Source: Aurantiochytrium sp. KH105 (lineage: Eukaryota; Sar; Bigyra; Thraustochytrida; Thraustochytriidae). From it: 64,000 bases of DNA. A program made the translations under genes and the position numbers. Below, piece by piece: positions 9,298-19,024 of the stretch (the stretch's first letter is position 1; the number at the start of each line of letters is the position of its first letter). Under the pieces are notes generated by a model. It searched no databases and was not told where the DNA came from. It saw nothing but the letters and a program-made list of their open reading frames with translations. The stretch spans positions 62,001 through 126,000 of the forward strand of contig BGKB01000175.1 of NCBI GenBank assembly GCA_003116975.1. Reading direction: 5' to 3'.

Positions 9298-9873
9298 CTA
9301 CTCCAAGCTTGCCTGTCTACGAGCGCGCCCGAGGACCAGCGCTAGAGCGACTGCCGCAAGAGCTCCGAAAGTACAAGCTGCCGCAGCCTGCCGACGCCAT
9401 AACGCTAGAGCGACGACCAAGACTGGGACACGGAAGCGAGCTTTGCCCGCATGTTGGTCCTCTGGCGTATCGCAGCGGCGCGCGCCGGCCGCGCGAAGAA
9501 TAGCAAACATTTTCGCAAACTTTTCGGGCCTCGTTGTCATGGTAAGTTGCGTATTTGCAAACTGCCAGAGACCACGAGTGCGGACAATCTCCGCCAAAAG
9601 AGCTCCCACCAGCTCGCGAAAGGCTCCTGAGCCCCGTGCCTCCTTGCGGACTCCCATAATCCAGATGTTGACCACGCACGTGCCATCGTCTTCAATGCGC
9701 TCGTGCGCAGCGAGAAATCCTGCATCATTGGTCAAAGCCCAGCTTCTCCCCGCCTGCATGCGTTCATGCCAGGCGTCCAGGTCCAAGGCCCCATTATCAA
9801 AGACAGCCGCGTTGGTCTCGACAAGTTTACGCGTGGGTTTTTCGCCGTTCGTGTTGCACTCAACGACACCCAT
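9298..9873 (-). CDS. GNAT-like N-acetyltransferase with C-terminal membrane segment
   Basis: 191 residues. The middle (about 65-145) resembles a GNAT fold: VVNIWIMGVRKEARGSGAF has the strand and the R-G-x-G-A acetyl-CoA-binding turn, and TMTTRPEKFAKMFAILRAAG resembles the later helix that ends in the typical 'G' before the last strand. The C-terminus is hydrophobic (about 165-184, TFGALAAVALALVLG) and followed by Arg, as in a tail anchor. The substrate cannot be inferred. It is divergent from the WW/RDD gene with about 430 bp between starts. The family assignment rests on weak motifs. Confidence 0.55.
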   Translation of the reverse strand: MGVVECNTNGEKPTRKLVETNAAVFDNGALDLDAWHERMQAGRSWALTNDAGFLAAHERIEDDGTCVVNIWIMGVRKEARGSGAFRELVGALLAEIVRTRGLWQFANTQLTMTTRPEKFAKMFAILRAAGARRCDTPEDQHAGKARFRVPVLVVALALWRRQAAAACTFGALAAVALALVLGRARRQASLE

Positions 9874-9939
9874 AGTAGTAGAGTAGCCTTTCGGTCAACA
9901 CTTTGTTTGACTCGTCTCGACTCGCGAAAGTCTCTCGAC

Positions 9940-9977
9940 CCAAGCCAAGCCAAGCCAAGCCAACCCAAGCCAACCCA
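9940..9977. repeat. (AAGCC)n pentanucleotide array
   Basis: AAGCC/AACCC units in the divergent promoter between the GNAT-like and WW/RDD genes, using the same unit as 6761-6821. Confidence 0.8.
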
Positions 9978-10300
9978 CCCGCTCGTCCTCGGCAACTCGC
10001 GCTCGCGCACAGCAATTGCGGTTCTGTGCGAGTTCTGGGCAGACAGCCTGCTGTCTTGCCAGTGGTATACCATTGGTTGACTACGCAGTGCGTGAGTGAG
10101 GACAATAAAATAACTCAGAATAGGAATGAAGTGGAGTGAATGAAGAATGCGGAATACTTGACTTGCGCAGCCAGGAGCAGCGCAGCCTCGATGCCACGGC
10201 GAAGAGCGCCGCGCAGAGCGCCTTCTCGAGGGGATTTATTTCTGGCGGAGAGGAGGACCAGCGCTGCTTTCCTTCCGGCCGCTGCACGCGAGCCGCGAGA

Positions 10301-11443
10301 ATGACTTGGGCGAGCCTCGCGCTGCGAGGCGCCGCGCGCGGCAGCGCCTCCGGACACCTCCTGCGCAAACCGCTGCTGGCGGCGGCGCGCCCGCGGCAGC
10401 ATCCCGCCGGAGGCCTCGGGTGGCTGGCCAGGAGCGCCAGCTCTGCGGCCGGCGGCGGCAACCCCGGCGGCGGCTCGCCGACGACGGCGACACCGGCGAC
10501 GCCAGCGGCAGCGGCAGCGGCATCGACCGCATCAGCAACGTCGCCGACCAGCGCAAAGGTCGCGGGCGCAATCGCCAACGACAAGGAAGGCGATGTGATC
10601 GTGGACCGTGCCGGCGACCGCTGGGTGGCCAAGGTGGACGCCGACACGGGCGTGCTCTTTTACTACAACGAAAAGTCGTGGGAGTCCCGCAACGAGCGGC
10701 CGCTTACCACAGAGAGTGTAGCAGATATTGCCGCTGCGCTGCCCGCCCGTAAACCAGAATACGCCACCGACTGGTCTGATCCAAAGTACCCGGACTGGAT
10801 TCAATACATTGAGTTCCAGTCCAAACGCGCGTATTACCATAACACGGCCACGGGGGAAACCACGTGGGCACCGCCAGATCAACCAGATTTGGATGTTTTT
10901 AAAAAGGAGATTGAGGACTCCCAGCAGACGCTCATGACTGTGCCAGATTCCGTGCCGTCCGCAGCGCCGGGGAGGCGCTTTCTGGCCGGCATTGTCGATG
11001 CTGGTGCATCCTTTGCGGCTGGTTGTGCCTTTGGAACGCTGGTCTACCTCGACATTGGAAACCTCATGGGTGCTGGTGCCTCGGTGAGTCTTTCGGCATG
11101 GACCCTTTTTGTGTGCCGTGATATGATCTTTGAACGTGGCACGCGGTCTCCGGGCAAGCGTCTGCTCAAGCTTGAGATTGTGCGCACCGATGGACAGCTT
11201 CCCTCTCGCTGGAACACCCTATTCCGCCAGATTTACCTTCCCGTCTACCTTGGTTCTGCTTTTCTCATGCCGTACATTTTCGTCTTCTCGGCTGCGGATC
11301 TCGGTGCAATGCTCTTCACCGCCAAGCGCCAGCGTCTTGGAGACTTCATCGCACAAACCCGCGTCATTGACGAGCAGCCAGACCGCCAGGTCCGTCTTGA
11401 CGAGAAAGCGCGTGTCGATGATGAGGATGACGCAAAGGAGTGA
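10301..11443 (+). CDS. WW-domain / RDD-family membrane protein, probably mitochondrial
   Basis: 380 residues from the ATG at 10301; an open frame continues upstream but without support. The N-terminus (MTWASLALRGAARGSASG, then Arg-rich with few acidic residues) looks like a mitochondrial presequence, followed by Ala/Thr/Pro linker. Two WW-like units follow: residues 105-133 (Trp108, FYYN, Trp127; degenerate) and 163-192 (DWIQYIEF, AYYHN, TTWAPP; canonical). An RDD domain occupies 224-356: RRFLAGIVDAGASFAAG with the first R...D, a central GTRSPGKRLLKLEIV, and RLGDFIAQTRVID at the end. It has two to three membrane helices. RDD proteins are mostly bacterial membrane proteins of unclear or transport-related function. 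The combination with WW domains is unusual, and the function is unknown. Confidence 0.85.
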   Translation: MTWASLALRGAARGSASGHLLRKPLLAAARPRQHPAGGLGWLARSASSAAGGGNPGGGSPTTATPATPAAAAAASTASATSPTSAKVAGAIANDKEGDVIVDRAGDRWVAKVDADTGVLFYYNEKSWESRNERPLTTESVADIAAALPARKPEYATDWSDPKYPDWIQYIEFQSKRAYYHNTATGETTWAPPDQPDLDVFKKEIEDSQQTLMTVPDSVPSAAPGRRFLAGIVDAGASFAAGCAFGTLVYLDIGNLMGAGASVSLSAWTLFVCRDMIFERGTRSPGKRLLKLEIVRTDGQLPSRWNTLFRQIYLPVYLGSAFLMPYIFVFSAADLGAMLFTAKRQRLGDFIAQTRVIDEQPDRQVRLDEKARVDDEDDAKE

Positions 11444-11695
11444 TGAAAGTGGGTGTGAGCAAACCTCCAAGCCAGAAAGCAAGCAAGTACATGCGAACAG
11501 GCCAGAAAAGCCCATAAGAGCAGCCTACCGCTTCAACGGGTTGGGACCTTTGTAGACGGTCGGCTGGCAGCAACACGGATGTGCAATGGACTGCAGCTAC
11601 TTTCCTCGCTAGACCTAGATCACAATCTGCGTGCGTGCAAGCTTGATTCATTCAAACGAGTGCGCGGCTCGCATCTGGTGTCTTCTGTAGTATGA

Positions 11696-11733
11696 CGAAC
11701 GAACGAACGAACGAACGAACGAACGAACGAACG
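11696..11733. repeat. (ACGA)n tetranucleotide array
   Basis: About nine nearly perfect ACGA units. Confidence 0.85.
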
Positions 11734-11984
11734 ATCCATCGAATGATAGATAAAGAAAAAACCAAAAAAAATTGGAAACAATGTGACGTTGATTGCACAC
11801 GTCCAAACAGGGGAAAGGTTCGCCATCGCACAAATTCAGGAACCGTCAAGTTTGACATTGAAAGTCGAAAAAAAGTTTCTTTAGCAAAATTTAATCTTTC
11901 GAGCCTGACAAGACTTATTACGCGTGGTGCGACGCTAATTTGGTATTTCGCTTGACAGTAAACAAAAAAGAAGATTTTTTCACA

Positions 11985-12170
11985 TAAGAAATAGAATGCA
12001 AATGCAAGATCGACTAGTATCCCTGACGCTGGCGCGGGTGGCGCGAAGGGTCGAGTCGACGCACAAAAGTTTCTCGCAGGCCTCGGCGACCGCTTGCTAA
12101 ACATGCTCATTTTTAAAGATGCCAAGCTCACAAACATGATCAATAATGCCTGTCGTCATGTTGAGGCCCG
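11985..12170 (-). pseudogene. Decayed tandem copy of the CCT2 3' end
   Basis: On the minus strand this stretch matches the last about 50 codons and the beginning of the 3' UTR of CCT2 (12265-12460). Shared landmarks are TAGTATCCCTGACGCTGGCG (12015 versus 12292), GTCGAGTCGACGC, ACATGCTC, AAAGATGCC and GTCATGTTGAG. Offsets are 277-290 bp, showing small indels. The copy has lost 2 bp near the end, which shifts the frame, and about 12 bp in the middle. Substitutions are spread across all codon positions, as in unconstrained sequence. It has no promoter or start of its own. Confidence 0.85.
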
Positions 12171-12290
12171 ATTTTCGTATTCGCAGCAGGTGCAATGTGT
12201 GTGTGTTATCTGTAAAAGTTCGCTTATTAGGTCTATGCGGTATAAACAAAGAAAACAGATCAAGAAAAAGGAAGGCAAATGCAACATCGA

Positions 12291-13874
12291 TTAGTATCCC
12301 TGACGCTGGCGCGGGGCGGCGCGGATGGTCGAGTCGACGCGCAGAAGCGCCTCGCTGGCCTCGGCGGCAGCTAGCAAAACATGCTCCTTGGCCTTGAAAC
12401 TCTCAAAGATGCCGAGCTCACGAACATCACCAATAGTGCCTTCCGTCATGTTGAGACCCATAGTGCTCTGGCCATCATGGTGCGCCACACGGAGCTGGCT
12501 GACAAGGTCCGCCGAGTCGTAGCCGCCGTTATCGGCAATGGTCGCGGGAAGAGTACGCAATGCCTTGGCAAAGGCCTCAACAGCGAGAGCCTTCTTGCCA
12601 GAAATGGTCGGGGTGATCTCGTCAACGGCCTTGGCCATGAGCATCTCCGCGCAGCCGCCACCAAGAGTGACACGGGACTCCTTGACGGTCTGCGAGAGCA
12701 CCGCGAGGGCGTCGTGCAGAGACCGCTCTGCCTCGTCGAGGACGTGCGTCGACGCGCCCCGCAATACAACGGTGCAGGCCTTGCCGCTCTGCACGCCCGA
12801 AAACTTGATGAAACGCTTCTCGCCAATCATTGTCTCTTCAATGAGATCGGCGTGGCCGAGCTGGATCGCCTCCGGGTTCTCAAAGGTTGAGGTGAGCTCG
12901 GCGCCCGTGACGGTAGAGAGGCGCTCGACGCCGTCGAAATCAGCGTGCTCGATGCACATCACGCCTGCCTCGGCAAAGAGCGAAGCCGGCCAATCATATA
13001 CGAGCTGACGGTTAATGAACACATTGCATCCGGACTTGAGAATCTTGTCCACCTTGGCCTTCATCTTTTGCTTTTCGGCCTCTTCGATCTCGGCCACTGC
13101 GTCCATCGAGTCTACCTTGACGCGCGAGCCATAGATCTTGACCTTGTCCGTATCCATGGGCGTGTTGGCCACCATAATCTTGGCGTTCTCCAGGCGCTTG
13201 GGCTGGCCGACGCCAATCTTGAGGTCCGCCAAAAAGCCCTCGTCGAGAAAGGATTGCTCGAGGCTGCCGCCGGGGACCTTGATGACCTGGATCAGGTTGA
13301 GATCGGTGCTCCCACCGAGACGGAGAACAGCGTCCACGGCCAGGTTGGCAAAGCGGTCCTTATCCTTGTTCAGGAGCTTGCTGGACAGCGTGGTGCGCGC
13401 AATATTGAGCAGGTCGCCGCGGAAGGCCTCCAGGTCCGAGCCGTGGTCCACGGCGCTGTCCTCGAGGGCCTTGCGGGCGGCGGCCACGGCGAGGCGCCAG
13501 CCATCGCAAATGGTCATGGGGTGCACACGCTGATGAATGAGCTGTTCGGCCTCGCGCAGGAGCTCGCCTGCGAGAACAACAACCGAGGTCGTGCCATCAC
13601 CAACTTCGTCGTCCTGGGACCGGCTCATGTCCACGAGCACCTTGGCAGCCGGGTTGTCAATGTGGATGGCGCTCAGGATGGTGGCACCGTCGTTGGTGAT
13701 GTTCATGCTGTCCGGGTTGGACATGGACTGGAGGATCTTGTCCATGCCCTTGGGTCCAAGAGTGGATTTAACCAAGTCGCTGATGGCGATCGCGCCCACA
13801 AAGGAGCTCATGCGGGAGTTCTCGCCCTTGTCGATCATCGACTCGGCGCTGAGCACGCTGTTGGGGTCCGCCAT
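12291..13874 (-). CDS. CCT2: T-complex protein 1 subunit beta (CCT2)
   Basis: 527 residues, the normal length. This is the beta subunit of the cytosolic TRiC/CCT chaperonin, which folds actin, tubulin and other proteins by ATP-driven closure of a double ring. Characteristic group II chaperonin motifs are present: [16 protein letters not shown] (33-48), ITNDGATIL (59-67), the ATPase motif GDGTTS (92-97) and, later, GGGCAEMLM. Subunit identity follows from beta-specific stretches such as [14 protein letters not shown]-like [29 protein letters not shown] and [10 protein letters not shown]. The start is a clear ATG 738 bp from the divergent SET gene. A decayed copy of its 3' end lies immediately downstream. 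Confidence 0.98.
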   Translation of the reverse strand: MADPNSVLSAESMIDKGENSRMSSFVGAIAISDLVKSTLGPKGMDKILQSMSNPDSMNITNDGATILSAIHIDNPAAKVLVDMSRSQDDEVGDGTTSVVVLAGELLREAEQLIHQRVHPMTICDGWRLAVAAARKALEDSAVDHGSDLEAFRGDLLNIARTTLSSKLLNKDKDRFANLAVDAVLRLGGSTDLNLIQVIKVPGGSLEQSFLDEGFLADLKIGVGQPKRLENAKIMVANTPMDTDKVKIYGSRVKVDSMDAVAEIEEAEKQKMKAKVDKILKSGCNVFINRQLVYDWPASLFAEAGVMCIEHADFDGVERLSTVTGAELTSTFENPEAIQLGHADLIEETMIGEKRFIKFSGVQSGKACTVVLRGASTHVLDEAERSLHDALAVLSQTVKESRVTLGGGCAEMLMAKAVDEITPTISGKKALAVEAFAKALRTLPATIADNGGYDSADLVSQLRVAHHDGQSTMGLNMTEGTIGDVRELGIFESFKAKEHVLLAAAEASEALLRVDSTIRAAPRQRQGY

Positions 13875-14611
13875 TTTGCCGGTCGCTAGCTCTACGCTGG
13901 CTGCTTTTGCTTTCGCTGCTCTTGTTCTTGCTCTTGCCGCTTTGGCGAGAGATCGGGATCGAGAATTCCAACGACGGCAGCCTGTTCCAGCGGGACGCCG
14001 GCGTTACCTCTGCGGCCTCGCGGGGAGACGGCGGCGCGCGGGCGCTTCGCGTGCGCGGCTCGCTGCTCTGCTCCGCTCCGCTCCGCTCTGCTCTGCTCTC
14101 CTCTGCGCGGCGGCGTGCGCGTGCGGCGAGCGGCAACGAACGGTCGCTCTCCTCGTTGGGTGTCTGTCTGCCCGCCCGCCCGCCCGCCCCTATCTATCCT
14201 CGCCCTTGCCTCGCCCTTGCCCACTGGCCCAAACCGCCTTTGCCCACTTGCGCCGCCGCATTGTCCACTTGCGCCGCCGCCCCGCAACAGCGCCCGCGCA
14301 ACCGTCGCTCGCGCGGGGTTCCAGAGGTGCCGGCGCTCGCGAAGGACGCCTCTCTCTGCTGCTAATCTTAAGAGCGGCACGGTCGCTCGCCGCGCCAACG
14401 GCTGGAGCCCTGCCGGGCGGCGCGGCCTTGCGGCGCGTGCCAGGGCGGCGAGGACGTGCTGCGCGAGCCGCGGAGACGCAGCTCGCGCGCGGGGAGGGAA
14501 GGATGCTGTGCTGGGTGCAACGATGATGATGGTGATGATGATGAAGATGACGATGAAGATGATGATGATGATGAATGACGAGCCAATGTCGATGAGGAAT
14601 GAGGGAGATAG
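13875..14611. other. Divergent promoter region, CCT2 / SET gene
   Basis: GC-rich, with a CTGCT/CCGCT pentamer run (14068-14103), CCCG repeats (14170-14190), the 21 bp box pair (14240-14281) and an ATG-rich tract (14523-14590) just before the SET start. No gene was seen; the 300-residue frames on either strand are low-complexity. Confidence 0.7.
14221..14281. promoter_or_regulatory. 21 bp tandem unit with ACTTGCGC boxes
   Basis: TTGYCCACTTGCGCCGCCGC is repeated in tandem at 14240-14260 and 14261-14281. A weaker box, CCACTGGCC, lies 23 bp before at 14221. The core ACTTGCGC is the reverse complement of the GCGCAAGT boxes at 6124-6283, with the same 21 bp spacing. Confidence 0.5.
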
Positions 14612-16177
14612 ATGAGCAGCCAGACGCGCAAGAGCTGGAGGAGTATCTTGCAGCGCGCCTGGCCAGGGAGTGTGCCAGAGCGGGCTCGCGAAGGACGCCG
14701 GATGGCCAAGGGCCGACGACGCCAGGCGCAAGAGGACGCCGCGCCAGGGTCGCGGGTCCTGGGGAAAGAAGCCGCTGTTGATGACGATGCCAGCGACACC
14801 GCAGGGAGCGACGACGAGGCTGGCAAGAATCCCACCGGCCGTCTCGGCGACGCCGTGACGTACGCCGGTGTCCTCTTGGCGCTTGCAGTGGTCTTGGGCA
14901 GCCTGCTGCTGGCCATGGAAACAGAAGATCCGGCGTGGACGGCTTTCGAGATGTGGTCCCGTCTAAATGGCATCCAGTCCGAGCTTACATGCGTGCAGGC
15001 TCAAGACCAAGACGGTGCGCGGTTTACCATTGCTGCAAGGGATCTTGTCGCGGAGAGCCCAATTCTTCGCGTACCGCGCGCAGCAATTCTTGCAGCGTCG
15101 GATGCGCACAATGTGAGCGGAACGCAAGGTCTCTCAGCGCAACTTGCAGGACACATCCGGCGCCTTGCCGATCACGAGCTTACGCCAGGAAATGCCACAT
15201 TTTCCACGAGCCGGCGCATGGTTCTGGCTGTGCTTCTTATGTGGCATCGGCGTGTTGGCGCCACCCGTCCTACGCGTTGGAGCGCCTATGCCACGCTACT
15301 TCCCGAACGCGTACCAGGCTTGCCACGAAACCTTGATGCGAGCACCCTGGCAATATTACAAGGAACGAGCGCACTCGATATGGCCGAGGCGCGCACCCGC
15401 CGCTTCAAAGAGGAGTTTAGACATTTACGGCATGGCTTCAAGTCCGTGTGCAAAGCCAAACCCTGGTTCGAGGAGCACGACTACATTTGGGCGCGTGACA
15501 TGGTTGATTCGCGAAGCTTTATGCTTTCGCTCGGAGATCAAGCTGTCGAGGTAGCGATGGTACCTTTCGCTGACCTTGCAGATCACGCCAACGAAAACTG
15601 TGCTCTCTCGCATCACATGGATGAAAACGGAGACTTTGTGGCCACTTCGAGGTGTGCGTTTGCCAAGGGTGACCTCGTCCATAATTGGTACGGGGAGTGG
15701 GGAAACTCAGCGCTCATGTCACAGTGGGGCTTTGCTTTGGATTTTAATCCATTTGACAGCGTGCCTCTCTCCTTGAATCAATCCGCATCTCTGCATTGTG
15801 TGGTTTTCCGTAGCGAGAAAGAGGGCATTCACCAAGCCTGTATTCGTGAGCTTGTACCGCGATTCCAGGAATTGCTTGGTACGAGTGCCGTTCTCGCGGG
15901 AGATGTTGCGCTGCAAGAGGTCTTTAAAGCATCGGAAAGTCAGCTGCGTGCCTTGGAGGCCTCGCAGTCGCTCGACGAGGTCCTCGACCGCTTGGAAGCA
16001 ATGGAGCCGGAGAGGCCTACAACAACAGAGCGCAGTGCCCTACTGACCTGGCTCAGTGAGCACGAAACCTTGTCCCTTTCGATGGCTCGATGTGCAAAGG
16101 CTCGCTTAGCTCTCTCCCACGTCGTTCTTCGACACCGTTTTCAAGACCTTGTCCTTGGTATCTGTTTAGGCCTTTGA
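14612..16177 (+). CDS. Membrane-anchored SET-domain protein lysine/His methyltransferase-like
   Basis: 521 residues. A basic N-terminus is followed by one hydrophobic segment (about 82-102, VTYAGVLLALAVVLGSLLLA), then a SET domain of the SETD3/SETD6/Rubisco-LSMT class. The conserved block VPFADLADHANENC matches the NH-motif region that binds S-adenosylmethionine; WYGEWGNSALMSQWGF matches the following Y-G-x-x-x-N...L...G-F pattern. The substrate is unknown; members of this class methylate Lys or His of ribosomal proteins, actin or Rubisco. A stop codon sits in frame immediately before the ATG (TAG, 14609-14611), so this is the earliest possible start. An internal Met at residue 31 would keep the membrane segment. 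Confidence 0.85.
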   Translation: MSSQTRKSWRSILQRAWPGSVPERAREGRRMAKGRRRQAQEDAAPGSRVLGKEAAVDDDASDTAGSDDEAGKNPTGRLGDAVTYAGVLLALAVVLGSLLLAMETEDPAWTAFEMWSRLNGIQSELTCVQAQDQDGARFTIAARDLVAESPILRVPRAAILAASDAHNVSGTQGLSAQLAGHIRRLADHELTPGNATFSTSRRMVLAVLLMWHRRVGATRPTRWSAYATLLPERVPGLPRNLDASTLAILQGTSALDMAEARTRRFKEEFRHLRHGFKSVCKAKPWFEEHDYIWARDMVDSRSFMLSLGDQAVEVAMVPFADLADHANENCALSHHMDENGDFVATSRCAFAKGDLVHNWYGEWGNSALMSQWGFALDFNPFDSVPLSLNQSASLHCVVFRSEKEGIHQACIRELVPRFQELLGTSAVLAGDVALQEVFKASESQLRALEASQSLDEVLDRLEAMEPERPTTTERSALLTWLSEHETLSLSMARCAKARLALSHVVLRHRFQDLVLGICLGL

Positions 16178-17249
16178 TCTTTCTGTAAAGTAACAACTGC
16201 AAGACCATGGTGTTTTGGGTCATGGATCTATCTGTACAAGCGTGGTGTAGTTGAAGTGAATTAATTTCTCTTCTTTAACGAAAGGATATTTTCTTTCATT
16301 TTCTGAGGTCCGCTCAAAGATGCAAAATGGCTTCTCGTGCGGTTTAGTGAGCATACTAATCTAACCTTGTACGGGCACCGCTCGAAAGATTTTACACGAT
16401 GGTAAAAATCGTTGCGCTTGGAAAATCAGCGAAGTCAGAAAAACTTTTATGCCGATTTGCCCTTCGCATTTAAGGTGGTTGGCGGCAGGGGGGAAATAGA
16501 GGAACGCAAGGTAGACACGAGATGAGGACAACGATGGCTTTAACAGCTTTACGTGTTTTCCTGTGCGACTGGTGATCTGCGGAAGCTGTTATTGGCCTAC
16601 GTAACGTTGTGGTGGCAGAAGTGTGCTCATCAATCGTACGTTTCGCGTATATGATTCGATCATCATCACATCACGTTGGAATTCTGAGGCCCAAGGTGCC
16701 ATGGTACATGGCGAACTGCGTGTTGAAAGACAAAGAGAGCCATTTTGGCTGACAATCGCACAGTTTTATCAGCAAAACTGTAGTTTCCTCATGGTTCTTC
16801 TCGTCCATCTCCCCTTTGGCGGTGCTCGTTTTCCTCCTTGGCATGAGAACAATGGCATGAATTTCTTGGTCAAAAAAAGAAAAACAGAAAAAACCCTCAA
16901 TGCCCAAAAATCCTCCGTGGAGCGATCACTGCATCCCTTTCTTCCTCCCGCCGTTTCCCCTAGGCAAGCGCGAAGCTGTGTCTTGGCAAAGAAAAAATTG
17001 GTTCAATGAAGCCGGGGTGACAGTTTCATGTTGGAGTTGAACGTTGTGGTGGAAATAGAGAGCGTGCACACACGACCGACGTGTCAAGGCAAATAGAGAA
17101 GTCCGCTCGCCTGCGAAGGAGAGCACGCAAGCGAGCAAGCAAGCGCGTCGAGGCGCGAGCGCCAGGACCAGCGCAATCTCGCGCGAGCGGCGAGACAACC
17201 GCTCTCGTTGTGAACGAGAAGAGCCGAGAAAAGCACAGAGGCAAAAGAC

Positions 17250-17283
17250 ACAAGCAAGCAAGCAAGCAAAAGCAAGCAAGCAC
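17250..17283. repeat. (CAAG)n tetranucleotide array
   Basis: CAAG units on the plus strand, the complement of the CTTG unit expanded at 25064-25396. It lies about 35 bp before the TATA box. Confidence 0.7.
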
Positions 17284-17315
17284 ATTGACACGCGCAAGGG
17301 CCTTCCGTCGGCCCC

Positions 17316-17324
17316 CTATAAATT
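17316..17324 (+). promoter_or_regulatory. TATA box (CTATAAATT)
   Basis: A clean TATAAAT in GC-rich surroundings, 120 bp before the ATG at 17438. It is the only convincing TATA box I noticed at this distance from a gene in the window. Confidence 0.55.
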
Positions 17325-17437
17325 TTTGAACGAGGGGACATCAAAGGCTGTCGCGCGCCAATACCGCGATCATTGAGAAAGGCCGCGCTCTCGTCTACTT
17401 ATTTGCTTGATTGTTTGGTTTCTTTTCACCACGAAAG

Positions 17438-18442
17438 ATGGCTTTCTTTGGACGATTTCTCGACACCTGGGTCGTGGACCGCGTCATGTTCGAGTTCGTG
17501 AACCAAGGCGGATGCAATTGTTGCGGGTTTACGCACGGCGGCATGGGCATGCAAGACTTTATGGCATTGTGTTCGGACGTGGAGACTGACGACGGGCGCA
17601 CGGAACGTCGATCGCCATGGCCGCCCTTTATGCAGAATGAGGTCTGGGCCGACCGCGTCAAGTTTCGTCGAATGCTCAAGGAGACCATGGGCATCTATCG
17701 CGAGCGCTTCGAGCAGCACGGTGCGGACTTTGTCAACTGGTGGCTCGAGCTCGACCCGAAGGAGCGCAAACGTTGCTTTATGATGCCCAAGGAGGAACTG
17801 CGCGTGCAGTTCAACAGCACCTACGACTTTCAGACGGCGTACCAAGTGGTCCTGTGCAGCGTGCTCGAGCAGGTCGAAAACTTTCCCTCGACGGGATACA
17901 AGAATGACGGCGGCACAGATTGCGAGGTATTTCTGGAGACCCACCTCGGCACGAAGCGTGGGGCGTGGACAGTTGCTGATGCCTACGTGAACACGGACGA
18001 GGGCTGCGATATGTTCTTTGGCATGCTCATGCAGCTGGGCGGAGACCACCTCTTACCAAAGCGTCCGACGGAGAGCCGCAAACAGGCTGCGCAGGCAAAG
18101 CGCAGCGTTGAGGAGGCTGGCAAGGACTTGGATCAGAAGGTTTCTGCCGATGCCGATGATGACGACGACGAGGAGGAGGAGGAGGAGGAGGACGCTGACA
18201 GGAAAAAGTCTACGGACAGCGGCACGCAAAGCTTTCGTGGTGACCGCCGGCTCGTGCGTGTTCTCATTTTCCGTTACTTTGCAGATATGGCGTGGACTCG
18301 CTTCAAGCGCGCTGTACTTGACAATCAGGAGACCTCGTCCACTCCGGAGGAAGAGGGCAAGCTCGCTCCCTCTGCATCTGAATCTGCCAGCGCTTGTGAT
18401 GCCGCGCCGGACGCCTCTTCACCGGAGAAGAAGACAACCTGA
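17438..18442 (+). CDS. Conserved-looking protein of unknown function
   Basis: 334 residues from the ATG at 17438 (AAAGATGGCT context; the frame upstream has no ATG). I do not recognise a family. The N-terminal 215 residues look folded: MAFFGRFLDTWVVDRVMFEF, a Cys/Gly cluster GGCNCCGFTHGG, several Trp/Phe-rich helices (FVNWWLELDPKERKRCFM) and GAWTVADAY. An acidic linker (DDDDDEEEEEEEDA) and a short helical block RLVRVLIFRYFADMAWTRF follow, then a disordered tail. No signal peptide is evident. The Cys pair in GCNCC could bind metal, but only that short motif supports this. It stands alone between long spacers and has its own TATA box. Confidence 0.75.
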   Translation: MAFFGRFLDTWVVDRVMFEFVNQGGCNCCGFTHGGMGMQDFMALCSDVETDDGRTERRSPWPPFMQNEVWADRVKFRRMLKETMGIYRERFEQHGADFVNWWLELDPKERKRCFMMPKEELRVQFNSTYDFQTAYQVVLCSVLEQVENFPSTGYKNDGGTDCEVFLETHLGTKRGAWTVADAYVNTDEGCDMFFGMLMQLGGDHLLPKRPTESRKQAAQAKRSVEEAGKDLDQKVSADADDDDDEEEEEEEDADRKKSTDSGTQSFRGDRRLVRVLIFRYFADMAWTRFKRAVLDNQETSSTPEEEGKLAPSASESASACDAAPDASSPEKKTT

Positions 18443-18667
18443 GGAGGCCATTTTTGTCATCTGGCTCTCTGCTTGCTAAAGCATAGTCATTTTTTATGCT
18501 GCCGACCCTTTCGCTCGGGCCAACGTGGCACGCTGTGAGAAGAAGGAAAAGGGAGAGGGTGAGAGAGAGACAGTGACTGGGAGACTGAAGAGATTCTTGA
18601 AGTGAGACAGATGCACATCTATCTGCCTGCAGCCACGATCCATGCATTGTTGAGAATGCAAAACAAA

Positions 18668-18698
18668 CAAGACAAGACAAGACAAGACAAGACACAAC
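18668..18698. repeat. (AAGAC)n pentanucleotide array
   Basis: About five ACAAG/AAGAC units; the same unit recurs at 56465-56491 in another intergenic region. Confidence 0.8.
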
Positions 18699-19024
18699 AG
18701 AAGACAAGTTGAGCGCCCGCCGCTAGCTTATTCTGCTACACGTCTCCATTTCTGCCAGCACTATCATCCGCACCCACTGGTGGCAGGGAGGAAAGCTGCA
18801 GCTAGGACGTAACAAGTAATTCGAGCAGCGCCCCGGGTCGTTTCTCGCTCCCGCGTCGTGGTCTTTTCTTTCTCCCTCCCTTGCTCCCTCCCAGGCTCCC
18901 TCTCCTCCCTGACACGACGCCTGCCATCCTCGAGGCTCCCAGAGTTTCACGCACGCACGCATTGGCCTGCACTACGCCGCACTGCCGCGCTCACTCGCTC
19001 GCGTTCTTGGAAGCCCTTTCCGCG

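Larger units (their letters stand above)
11444..12290. other. Convergent spacer between WW/RDD and CCT2 genes
   Basis: 847 bp of 3' flanking sequence. It holds an (ACGA)n array at 11696-11733 and the decayed CCT2 3'-end copy. AT content is clearly higher than in the promoters of the window. No gene was seen. Confidence 0.7.
16178..17437. other. Spacer and promoter before the 334-residue gene
   Basis: AT-richer than the other spacers in its first 800 bp, with no coding frame that I can support. The last 350 bp carry CAAG tetramers (17250-17283) and a TATA box. Confidence 0.6.

Noticed and set aside
12945-13889. 314-codon frame antisense to CCT2
   Set aside because: Shadow of a well-supported gene; no independent motif.
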